64,000 nt of DNA from Tunturibacter psychrotolerans (GTDB lineage: Bacteria; Acidobacteriota; Terriglobia; Terriglobales; Acidobacteriaceae). The notes beneath the pieces were generated by a model. The model made no database searches. It was not told the DNA's origin and was given only the letters and a program-made list of their open reading frames with translations. A program made the translations under genes and the position numbers. Shown piece after piece: positions 8,910 through 16,238 of this stretch (position 1 is its first letter; every line of letters begins with the position of its first letter). Location: positions 2,542,001 to 2,606,000 of the forward strand of contig NZ_CP132942.1 of the NCBI RefSeq assembly GCF_040359615.1. The letters run 5' to 3'.

Positions 8910-9137
8910 ATCGTTGCCGCTATCGGCAACGGTGCTGCATTCCGTAAAGGCCGAGAGTTTGCCGCATGGCTCGGCATCGTGCCGGGACAGTGCTCGACCG
9001 GCGGCAAGGCCAAGTTGCTTCGCAGCAAGCGTAGCAACGTCTACTTACGCAAGATACTGATCCATGGCGCCCGGAACGCTTCTTGCTTCCACGTTCTGAC
9101 GTTGAATCTAGTGAACCTTAGATTGAGCGTCCATTAA
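8910..9137 (+). mobile_element. IS110-family transposase C-terminal remnant
   Basis: Residues [41 protein letters not shown] match the C-terminal (Transposase_20) domain of IS110-family transposases. The N-terminal DEDD catalytic half is absent. The fragment has no start of its own and is read through from the dehydrogenase fragment, ending in a TAA at 9135. Non-functional scar of an insertion sequence; no intact IS copy is in the window. Confidence 0.75.
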
Positions 9138-9340
9138 ATTTTTTCTGCCATTCCGAGTGATGGCCTGCGATCGCCTCCTAGCAGGAACATGTAATGGACA
9201 CGAGCATCCCTCGCCGCTACGATCCAGTCAAAGCTCGAACACGGGCGTTCTTGATAGCTTCATGCTGCACCCGGGTCCCAGGCTGATGAGCGTAAGAAAG
9301 TCAGGAAGTCGGCCTTCACTTGAAAAAAGGAGAATCTGTC

Positions 9341-10096
9341 ATGCGGCTCGATGGATTATCTCTTGCGTATAGAAGCCCCTATGCGTTTAGTTTGGGGCCA
9401 ACGTTCGGGGAGATGGGTGCCCGTCTCGAGAGACGCGCAGCTGAGCGTAAGAGAATTGCCCAAGACCTGCGCGATACCGTGCAGCAAGATATTGTCAGCG
9501 CAGCTATGCAGCTAGATGTTGCAGTGGACCAGCTACCCGCGAATTCGCCCGCGAAGCTGCCGTCAAGCGTTCTCGAATTGATGAGACACGTCATGGAAGA
9601 AGGCCGCAACGCCCTTCGAGGACTCCGCTCATCTAATTCAGACTCCGATTCAGACTTCGACGACTTAGGGCAGGCATTTTTCCGAATCTCGCAAGATTTG
9701 GGCATCGAACTGCAAATTGATTTTCAGGTCATCGTGTTAGGTGCGGCCCGAAAACTACATCCGCTCATTCGCGACGAGGTCTATCGCATCGGCCGGGAAC
9801 TATTGGTGAATGCGTTCCGCCACTCCCGAGCCAGGCGCATCGAAGTCGAGCTTGAGTATGCATCCAAGCGCTTCAGGATAGTCGTCCGCGACGACGGTTG
9901 CGGGATCGATCCTCAAGTGCTGCGTACGGGACGCGAGGAACGTTGGGGGTTCCCTCGGATGTGCGAACGGGCAGAAAGAGTTGGCGCCGGGCTCAGAGTT
10001 TGGAGCCGCGCCGCGGCGGGAACAGAAGCCGCGTTGTCCGTCCCCAATTCCATCGCCTTCGAATCCCCAATGGTCGAGAAATTCGCAGAGTGTTAG
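9341..10096 (+). CDS. Cytoplasmic histidine-kinase-like protein lacking the phospho-acceptor His
   Basis: 251 residues; the ATG at 9341 is preferred over an upstream TTG because AAGGAGA lies 7 bp before it. The dimerisation segment RIAQDLRDTVQQD corresponds to the HisKA_3 motif RxARELHDxxxQ, but the acceptor His is Arg44 (codon CGC, one transition from CAC). The ATPase domain is kept: N box RELLVNAFRHSRA and G box VRDDGCGID. There is no sensor or membrane region, whereas relatives carry long beta-propeller/Y_Y_Y sensors. Either a truncated, decaying kinase or a regulatory pseudokinase. It stands in a zone of gene remnants, which favours decay. Confidence 0.6.
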   Translation: MRLDGLSLAYRSPYAFSLGPTFGEMGARLERRAAERKRIAQDLRDTVQQDIVSAAMQLDVAVDQLPANSPAKLPSSVLELMRHVMEEGRNALRGLRSSNSDSDSDFDDLGQAFFRISQDLGIELQIDFQVIVLGAARKLHPLIRDEVYRIGRELLVNAFRHSRARRIEVELEYASKRFRIVVRDDGCGIDPQVLRTGREERWGFPRMCERAERVGAGLRVWSRAAAGTEAALSVPNSIAFESPMVEKFAEC

Positions 10097-10271
10097 GAGA
10101 ATTCAACGGAAGTCTTCCGGTTGGAAGCGCGCAGATTGCCACGGCCGTCTCGAGATTGCGTCCGAGTGACGGGCAACCCGGAGAGCGCCGGGCTAAACCG
10201 GATTGTTGTAAGGATGACCTTCAACGCCGAAAGGCCGGGTGCGAGTTTCCAACTGTCTCCGTGAGGGACCA

Positions 10272-10931
10272 CTACTTTACCGCGGCTAAAAGTCCTTTCA
10301 CGACCGTTACGAAAGGGATCTCGGCGAGGACCACCGGGAGAAGTGGGATTACGATTGCCAAGACGAGGCCGACCGTCGCGCCGCGGTCGACTGGAAACGG
10401 CTGAAGCTTCTCGACATTCTCATAGCTACTGTCGTAATCGGTGAGAGTGCTTATCTCAGGCGCAGTCAAAAACTCCTCGTCGTGTCCTTTTCGATTGAGA
10501 ATCCACTTTTTGTGAAAATCGACGCTGTGAAGTTGACCGAGGGTTCCATATTGCAGAATGCCCTGACGATGAAGGCGCCCAAACTTTGGAACGAACAGGA
10601 TAAGCGGTCCCATAGCGCCTATAAGCACGATTGCCAGCAGCACGATCGCGTCGATTTTGAAATTCATCAGATGCGCTCCGTGATGCAGAATTTCAGTTCG
10701 CCACGTTGATCCGATCGACCCACAAACAACGAATGCGGTAGGGGCGATCGCCAGGGGAGACATCCCCAAAAAGCCGACTCCGCCGTGCTGATCGGGATCT
10801 GTCGGAATAAGCTCCAACCCAAGTCGCGAGAGACGGAAGAGAAAATATATCCAAAGACACCACTTCCAGGGGCTGATGCCGATCAGAAACCGATATATGA
10901 GTTGGCTCACCAGAACGTAATACCATCTCAA
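10272..10931 (-). pseudogene. 5'-truncated multipass membrane protein
   Basis: About 219 residues with four to five hydrophobic segments (RWYYVLVSQLIYRFLIG, WKWCLWIYFLFRLS, IDAIVLLAIVLIGAMGPL, VGLVLAIVIPLLPVVL). The only available starts are TTG at 10931 and weaker codons upstream; the open frame continues to about 10997 as ...HLTPSALRWYYV, as if the beginning of the gene had been cut off. I recall longer acidobacterial membrane proteins of unknown function with this segment. Probably inactive; function unknown. Confidence 0.45.
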
Positions 10932-11190
10932 TGCAGACGGAGTTAAGTGGCGAGTACCTCGTAAAACCGAAGTACAGACACTGCTGACGGGGTCGGGTCA
11001 GTATAAGTTCGAACTTGCCATAGGCCCGAGAATTTGGGTGATAACACCAACGGATCAGTATGCGAATGCTTATGACCGTGAGATTTTCACTGTGAATTCC
11101 GATGTGCCCAATGGCTCAACGGCTTCTGTCTTGTGTGTATCGGGTGGCCACGCACCACCTGCTTTCATGACAATTCCAGAACAGCAGTAA
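10921..11190 (+). pseudogene. Startless open frame, protein fragment
   Basis: A rightward frame open for 89 codons to a TAA at 11188 that reads like real protein (GQYKFELAIGPRIWVITPTD, SVLCVSGGHAPPAFMTIPEQ) but has no ATG, GTG or TTG near its beginning. It abuts the truncated membrane gene on the other strand, so both seem to meet at a rearrangement point around 10945-10965. Family not recognised. Confidence 0.35.
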
Positions 11191-11210
11191 GGTGTGCTGA
11201 GCGCCGCCCA

Positions 11211-11558
11211 TTAGCTCTGCTCACCAGCCAAGATGCGCTTCAGTTCGCTCTGTTGATGAGGGAGGAGTGTGTCCATGAAGTCGGAGAGCGGGTCGGTGGG
11301 AGGTGTGTCTCCGAAGGTCAGGTCGCTGAAATTCTTGTTAGCCTCTGTTGCGATGAATGCCAGCTTGCGGGAATACTTGGAGTAATCGGTATATCGCTTC
11401 AACTCTTCCGCATATCCAAGTGGGTCCCAATTCGTAATCTCCAGCGGGAACGCGGCTTGGAATATTTCCGAGATTTTACGGACGAGCAGAAAGAAAGCTG
11501 CTAGGTGGTAGCGGCTCTCATCATCGAGTGTGAAGTCGGTGTGTCGCGAGTCAGACAT
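11211..11558 (-). CDS. Hypothetical protein in tRNA-Ser island
   Basis: 115 residues, acidic, soluble, mainly helical (YHLAAFFLLVRKISEIFQAAF, PHQQSELKRILAGEQS), with no signal peptide or membrane segment. Its ATG shares one base with the stop of the upstream gene (TAATG at 11558), so the two are translationally coupled. The region is visibly lower in GC than the flanking chromosome. I do not recognise the family; the context suggests cargo of a mobile element. Confidence 0.6.
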   Translation of the reverse strand: MSDSRHTDFTLDDESRYHLAAFFLLVRKISEIFQAAFPLEITNWDPLGYAEELKRYTDYSKYSRKLAFIATEANKNFSDLTFGDTPPTDPLSDFMDTLLPHQQSELKRILAGEQS

Positions 11559-12091
11559 TATTTGCCTCCTGCGGACTTCTGGACACCAGACACGGTGTAG
11601 TTATGGAAGGTGAGCCATGAGGAAGTTGATCCATCAGCACGAGCGGAACGAATGCGGACGTCGTAGCTTTTACCCGGGACAGTGTTACCGATCCACTGGA
11701 GGTTCTGGTAAGGTGAGGTACGAGCAACCGATATCCAGTATGTTGTCCCGCATAGCTGATACTGAACGTCAACACCGACAGAGAGTTTGTCCTTCGGAGA
11801 GTCCCACTCAACCACGATGAGATTGTTGACTGTTCCATCAGGGTTAATCTGAGCCACGTTTGGTCCAGACGTAAGCGAAAGGTTAGTTGGTGTTGCAGGT
11901 TTGTTATGGGGAGCGAGACATCCCGTCACCGCAGCATGAACTACGGCTGGATCACGCTGGCCACGAGCGTCGATGAAAATACCCCAAGGGTCAAACTTGG
12001 AATCCGTCTCAAACTTACGGATGATGCCGAGAGCGTCGGTTAGCACTGCGGTGCTGCTGATGTCTAGATTGATTTGGAACTTGGTGCTCAT
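11558..12091 (-). CDS. Protein with fibronectin type III-like domain
   Basis: 177 residues. The first ~65 residues are of unknown type; residues ~66-170 have the pattern of an FN3 domain (PATPTNLSLTSGP, IVVEWDSPKDK, QYQLCGTTYWISVA, GKSYDVRIRSARADG, SSWLTF). FN3 domains of this style occur in phage tail proteins and in secreted enzymes, but there is no signal peptide and no other phage gene here. Coupled to the downstream 115-residue gene. A divergent gene at 12282 shares the 190-bp AT-rich intergenic region. Role unknown; a binding or structural function is a guess. Confidence 0.6.
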   Translation of the reverse strand: MSTKFQINLDISSTAVLTDALGIIRKFETDSKFDPWGIFIDARGQRDPAVVHAAVTGCLAPHNKPATPTNLSLTSGPNVAQINPDGTVNNLIVVEWDSPKDKLSVGVDVQYQLCGTTYWISVARTSPYQNLQWIGNTVPGKSYDVRIRSARADGSTSSWLTFHNYTVSGVQKSAGGK

Positions 12092-12281
12092 ATTTTTCTT
12101 GTCCTACCTTCAGGGCAACAGTCGTTAATACTTTCGAGTTAATCTACCCCTCTTCAGTAGTGGAGTTTGATCATCAAAAAGAGACGAAATTAAATTTACA
12201 AATCTCGCTAACTTTCCTCACGCGCAGAGTCAAAAAGCACACGGGCCAGTAACAACAATTCAAAAGCAGAGGAATAACAAG

Positions 12282-12779
12282 ATGTCAGTCACTAGAATCA
12301 TTTATGAAATATCTGTTGCCGAGGTTGATGAAGCTTGAAACCTTTATCTTCAAAACAACATCGCTCAGTGGGGAAACGCCACAGCTGGGTTACCCAAAAC
12401 CACAACATTCAACATTAGCGTTCAGCAAGACAATGACCTACCTAGTCCCAGCCAAATATTTACTTGGAACCCAGCCTTCACTGGAGCTTCGGCCCCAAAT
12501 GACTGGAATGGGTCGGACTCATTTGCTCTCCCTGCAAGTTTTGCGTTTCAGAGACCTAACAATACTCAAGACGTTCAGTACTCAGCTCTATTGCTCGGCG
12601 GTCGTAATCCTGTGAACTTGGCTCCTATGGATGGAAACGGTATGCTCGCGCTCGTTTACCATGACCCTCAGCCGGGTCCCGGTGCTTACGTGGTGCGATT
12701 GACGGCAACTATCACCCCACGAGTCAATGCTTCAAAGAAACTAGTTTTCGAAGAGGCACCAGAACCCATATATGCATAA
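12282..12779 (+). pseudogene. Hypothetical protein gene interrupted by one in-frame TGA
   Basis: ATG at 12282 with AGAGGA about 9 bp upstream. The frame reads MSVTRIIYEISVAEVDEA, then TGA at 12336-12338, and continues without further stops for ~146 codons (NLYLQNNIAQWGNATAG, FTWNPAFTGASAPNDWNG, GPGAYVVRLTATITPRV) to TAA at 12777. Codon use and composition are the same before and after the stop, so this is one gene of ~165 residues. The simplest explanation is a TGG to TGA mutation or a sequencing error. No SECIS-like hairpin is apparent after the TGA. Family not recognised; it resembles secreted or structural Ser/Thr/Asn-rich proteins. Confidence 0.6.
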
Positions 12780-12810
12780 CTAATGAATGAATGATTTGTC
12801 TTCAGGATGG

Positions 12811-13011
12811 CTAAGTTTGCCTGCTGTCCTGAAGACTGTTAGCTGTGCGCTTGCGGGTGAGGTCAACCTCGGTAATAGAGTCGTCAGTCATGATGAGTCC
12901 ACGCAGACGGAGTCTCTTTGGTAGGTCAGGGAGTGAAGAAGGAGAGCCGTCCACAGGGAACGACACCACTTCATCGAGGTTGAGGGTGTCTATGTCAGGT
13001 GGGTTATTCAC
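12811..13011 (-). CDS. Small hypothetical protein, coupled to upstream frame
   Basis: 66 residues from a GTG at 13011 that overlaps the end of the upstream frame by 8 bp (that frame stops at 13004). Sequence is well formed and acidic (VNNPPDIDTLNLDEVVSFPV, PKRLRLRGLIMTDDSITEVD). No domain recognised. Part of the lower-GC island next to tRNA-Ser. Confidence 0.45.
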   Translation of the reverse strand: MNNPPDIDTLNLDEVVSFPVDGSPSSLPDLPKRLRLRGLIMTDDSITEVDLTRKRTANSLQDSRQT

Positions 13012-13333
13012 AGTCCACTTCCTTAGCAGCACCCTCGAACTTCTTGTACTTCGCTGAGGTTTCAACCCGGACACCAGCCTTGTTCGGAAGACGGACATAG
13101 CCAGGAGGCTTTTTCTTCTTCTCATCCGAGATGTAGACCTCTTCCATCAAAGTCTTGTCCTCAACCATCGCCTTCCTGATGCGAGTGACGGTGGACGAGC
13201 CATACTTCTTCGGCCAGTTCTTCTTACGAGCGAGGTCCCAGAAGCTGACCCAGTTAGAGACACCGTCCTTAGGGTCTGTCCCTGAAGGAAGCAGACGTTG
13301 TACGTGAACGCCATCTCCGAATAGAACATCCGC
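13004..13333 (-). pseudogene. Hypothetical protein frame without a usable start
   Basis: A leftward frame, open from about 13449 to a TAA at 13004, whose last ~110 codons look clearly coding (DGVSNWVSFWDLARKKNWPK, TVTRIRKAMVEDKTLMEEVY, GYVRLPNKAGVRVETSAKYK). No ATG, GTG or TTG occurs before the internal Met at 13168. The 5' end therefore seems lost or frameshifted, possibly at the tandem repeat at 13388-13411. It overlaps the next small gene by 8 bp. Lys-rich; family not recognised. Confidence 0.4.
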
Positions 13334-13387
13334 ACGACGGGCATGGGAATAGTGCAGGCGAAATAAAAGCGAAACTTTTCCACGTCT

Positions 13388-13411
13388 CGTACCCGTTTTC
13401 GTACCCGTTTT
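13388..13411. repeat. Tandem 12-bp direct repeat
   Basis: CGTACCCGTTTT occurs twice in tandem (13388-13399 and 13400-13411), between the island genes and the 3' end of tRNA-Ser. It could be part of an old attachment or recombination site; no second copy was noticed elsewhere in the window. Confidence 0.5.
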
Positions 13412-13539
13412 TTGGCTCGGTGAGGTATAACGAACGCTTAAGGTGGCTTAAGAAGACTTAAAGCCGAAGCCGCTATATCCAAGATTTCATTGGGGTTGTT
13501 TACCGGATAGCGTTGGAAGATAAGGGTTTAGAAAAGGAA

Positions 13540-13633
13540 TGGCGGAGAGTGAGGGATTCGAACCCCCGATAGACTTACGCCTATGTCTGATTTCGAGTCA
13601 GGTGCATTCAACCGGGCTCTGCCAACTCTCCGC
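13540..13633 (-). tRNA. tRNA-Ser(CGA)
   Basis: On the minus strand the sequence begins GCGGAGAGTTGGC and ends in an encoded CCA. Acceptor stem GCGGAGA pairs with TCTCCGC. The anticodon loop is CTCGAAA between CTGA and TCAG, giving anticodon CGA. A long variable arm and a normal T arm (GGTTCGAATCC) complete a class II serine tRNA of 94 nt. It reads UCG codons. The gene borders a decayed island, the usual target position for tyrosine integrases. Confidence 0.95.
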
Positions 13634-13695
13634 ATTTTCATCAATCACCTGGACCACTCTTCAGCTTGACCGAAGCAGCGGCGCCAGTTGTGGTG

Positions 13696-13944
13696 TTAAT
13701 TCCAGTCTGAGGAAACTGTAACTAACCTATCGACGGCAGCTGCATTACCAGCAGTCGCAAGATCCGAATGGCGCACGTCCGTTGATAGTGACTTGTGACC
13801 GAGTAGTCTTCCGATGATTCGAAAGCCCTCCCCAGCTATGACAAGTTTACCGGCAAAGGTGTGTCTGGTGCAATGCCATCTATCCCCGCCGATCCACGCG
13901 ACGATGAAACAGTTTGATCTCGAGCCAAGTATTCTCTGCAACAC
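13696..13944 (-). pseudogene. Tyrosine recombinase/integrase C-terminal remnant
   Basis: About 82 residues containing WHCTRHTFAGKLVIAGEG...RIIGRLLGHKSLSTDVRH, which matches the end of phage-type integrases (HTFASRLVxxG...LGHKS...RYAHL). The nucleophile position RYxHL reads RHSDL, so the catalytic Tyr is lost, and the N-terminal core-binding domain is absent. It lies 62 bp from tRNA-Ser, supporting an island inserted at this tRNA and since decayed. The frame runs under the beginning of the longest possible queG frame, another reason to start queG later. Confidence 0.7.
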
Positions 13945-14000
13945 CCTCCGCGAATTACTCTAGACGCAAGCAGACAAAAGTCATCCTCGAGGAAACGGGT

Positions 14001-15191
14001 TTGTTCGTAGAGCCAGCACAAAACGCTGCGGCATGGACCTCCGACCTCAAGCTCTGGCTGAGTGAGTTGGCCCTGCGCTCCGGCTTCGACACTGCAGGAG
14101 TAGCAGCCGTCGCCTCCCCAGACCCCGAAATCACGCAGCCGCATCTCGACGCGAATCGATTCGAAGCCTGGATCGCAGCCGGCAGAGCCGGTGAGATGGA
14201 CTATCTCAAGCGCCGCAACGAGCAAGGAGTTCTGCTACGCAGTCACGTCCAGATCGCGATGCCCTGGGCGCGATCGGTCATCGTCTGCGCCCTGAACTAT
14301 AACGTAGCCGCCCCACTATCCATCGACCAATCCGGCCCCGGAACCGGATGGATCGCCCGCTATGCCTGGAGCGGACGCAACAGCTCCACAGACACCGACG
14401 ACCTAATCCCCACCGACTATCACGACGAACTCCTAAGCCGCCTCCGAAAAATCGAGTCGAACCTTCAAGAGCGTTTCGCCTGCCAGACACGCTGTTACGT
14501 AGACACTGGCCCCCTCGTCGAGCGCGCCGCCGCTGCGAAAGCCGGCATAGGCTGGATCGGCAAGAACACCTGCGTCCTCGATCAAAAACTAGGCTCATGG
14601 CTTCTCCTCGGCGTCATCGTCACCTCCATTCCCGTGTCGTCCGAGCTCGCCTTCGAACTCCCTGCGGACCGCTGCGGAAGCTGTACCCGCTGCATCGACG
14701 CCTGCCCCACAAACGCACTGGTGGCGCCGCGCGAGATGGATGCGTCACGCTGCATCGCCTATCTCACAATCGAAAAAAAAGGTGTTATCGCAGAGGAGCT
14801 GCGCGAACCCATGGGCCGCCAGGTCTTCGGCTGCGATATCTGCCAGGACGTCTGTCCCTGGAACCGCCGCGCTCCAACCTCTCAAAACGAGGGCATGCTC
14901 GCACGAAAACAGTTGATCAATCCACCCTTGGCGTGGCTCGCAGAGATGGACTCCGCAACATTTAAGCAATGGTTCAAAGGCTCGCCCCTGGAACGAACCC
15001 GTCTAAAGCGACTGCACCGCAACGTCGCCATCGCAATGGGAAACAGTGGCGAAACGCAGTTCATCCCCCAACTCCAGCAATGGAGCACCGCCGAAGATCC
15101 CGTCCTCGCGGAGTCATCCCAGTGGGCCCTGGCGCGTATCCACACCCTTACAACCGCTCCAGAACGGCCAGCAATCATAAGCAAAGATTAG
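14001..15191 (+). CDS. queG: Epoxyqueuosine reductase
   Basis: 396 residues from a TTG at 14001 with GAGGA 7 bp upstream; the open frame extends to 13914 but that part overlaps the integrase remnant and lacks family similarity. QueG performs the last step of queuosine synthesis, reducing epoxyqueuosine in tRNA with cobalamin and two [4Fe-4S] clusters. Visible motifs: GIGWIGKNTCVLD near the cobalamin site, ferredoxin-like CGSCTRCIDACPTNAL and CDICQDVCPWN. Length is normal for the longer form with a C-terminal HEAT-like segment (LERTRLKRLHRNVAIAMGNS). Cytoplasmic. No other queuosine genes are in the window. Confidence 0.93.
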   Translation: MFVEPAQNAAAWTSDLKLWLSELALRSGFDTAGVAAVASPDPEITQPHLDANRFEAWIAAGRAGEMDYLKRRNEQGVLLRSHVQIAMPWARSVIVCALNYNVAAPLSIDQSGPGTGWIARYAWSGRNSSTDTDDLIPTDYHDELLSRLRKIESNLQERFACQTRCYVDTGPLVERAAAAKAGIGWIGKNTCVLDQKLGSWLLLGVIVTSIPVSSELAFELPADRCGSCTRCIDACPTNALVAPREMDASRCIAYLTIEKKGVIAEELREPMGRQVFGCDICQDVCPWNRRAPTSQNEGMLARKQLINPPLAWLAEMDSATFKQWFKGSPLERTRLKRLHRNVAIAMGNSGETQFIPQLQQWSTAEDPVLAESSQWALARIHTLTTAPERPAIISKD

Positions 15192-15227
15192 CTACCACCA
15201 AAGCAGACACCCTCTGCTAGCATCGGA

Positions 15228-16238
15228 GTGCGTCACCGGTCGCCCCTCGCCGATATTGCATCGAATTCTCCTATGCCATCGATTCTCCCTGGTAAACACG
15301 AAGCAGCCGCGTCGTCGAAGACCGATCAGCACGATCTGCCGCCAAAGCCGATCGAAGACGTTGCCCCCGTCGTTCGGGAGTATGGTTTGGCGGCGCAGAT
15401 CGCCGCCCTGGCCCGCTACATGGCCCGGACTGAGGTCCATACCTACGCGTTCAGCGTCGCGGCCAACGTGATCCTTTCGCTCTTCCCCTTCATCGTACTG
15501 CTCTTGACTCTGTCCCGCAGCGTCTTTCACTCCCGTTCCATGGAGGCGATCGTCGGTGACATGATGAAGAATCTCCTGCCGGTCGGTCAGGACTTCGTCA
15601 TGCGAAACATGCAGCTGCTGGCCCACCCTCACAAAGGAACCCAGCTGTTTTCGCTCGTCATGCTACTCGTCACCTCAACCGGCGTCTTTCTTCCTCTGGA
15701 GGTAGCGTTAAACCGGGTCTGGGGAGTTCGCCAGAACCGAAACTACCTCCACAACCAGGCTGTATCTCTGGGACTCGCATTCGCCGTTGGTGTCCTGGCC
15801 ATGGCGTCGGTCGCCTCCACCGCAAGCCAGCAGACGATTCTCTCCTGGCTCTTCTTCGGCCATACCGAAAACGTCGTCTATCACTTCGTCTCCTACGGCT
15901 TTCTCAAGCTCTGCGCCGGGTTTGCCAGCATACTGCTCTTCTTTCTAATCTATTGGGTATTGCCCTACAGAAAGATTCCGGCGCGCGCCGTGCTGCCAAC
16001 CGCCATCGTGATCGGTCTGCTATGGCAAGCGGCGAAGTATCTCTATATCAGGGCGCTCCCCTGGCTGGACTTCCAGTCCGTCTATGGGCCGTTTTATATT
16101 TCGGTAGGGTTGATGATGTGGGCGTTTCTCTCCGGTCTGCTCCTGCTGGCCGGGGCACATTTTTCGGCAACGCGTTATACCTTAAAGCTGGCAAGTCAGG
16201 CGGAGCTGGAGGCGGCGAACGATGCAAGACGCGAATAG
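15228..16238 (+). CDS. YihY/virulence factor BrkB family membrane protein
   Basis: Up to 336 residues from GTG 15228; an in-frame ATG at 15273 is an alternative start. Six hydrophobic segments follow a ~65-residue cytoplasmic N-terminus. Typical family features are TYAFSVAANVILSLFPFIVL, FLPLEVALNRVWGVRQNRNY and GPFYISVGLMMWAFLSGLLLL. The family was once annotated as ribonuclease BN but that is not supported; its function remains uncertain. The gene overlaps the next gene by 17 bp, so the two form an operon. Confidence 0.85.
   Translation: MRHRSPLADIASNSPMPSILPGKHEAAASSKTDQHDLPPKPIEDVAPVVREYGLAAQIAALARYMARTEVHTYAFSVAANVILSLFPFIVLLLTLSRSVFHSRSMEAIVGDMMKNLLPVGQDFVMRNMQLLAHPHKGTQLFSLVMLLVTSTGVFLPLEVALNRVWGVRQNRNYLHNQAVSLGLAFAVGVLAMASVASTASQQTILSWLFFGHTENVVYHFVSYGFLKLCAGFASILLFFLIYWVLPYRKIPARAVLPTAIVIGLLWQAAKYLYIRALPWLDFQSVYGPFYISVGLMMWAFLSGLLLLAGAHFSATRYTLKLASQAELEAANDARRE

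Noticed and set aside
12336..12338. Selenocysteine codon
   Set aside because: No obvious SECIS hairpin directly after the TGA and the local context suits an ancestral Trp.
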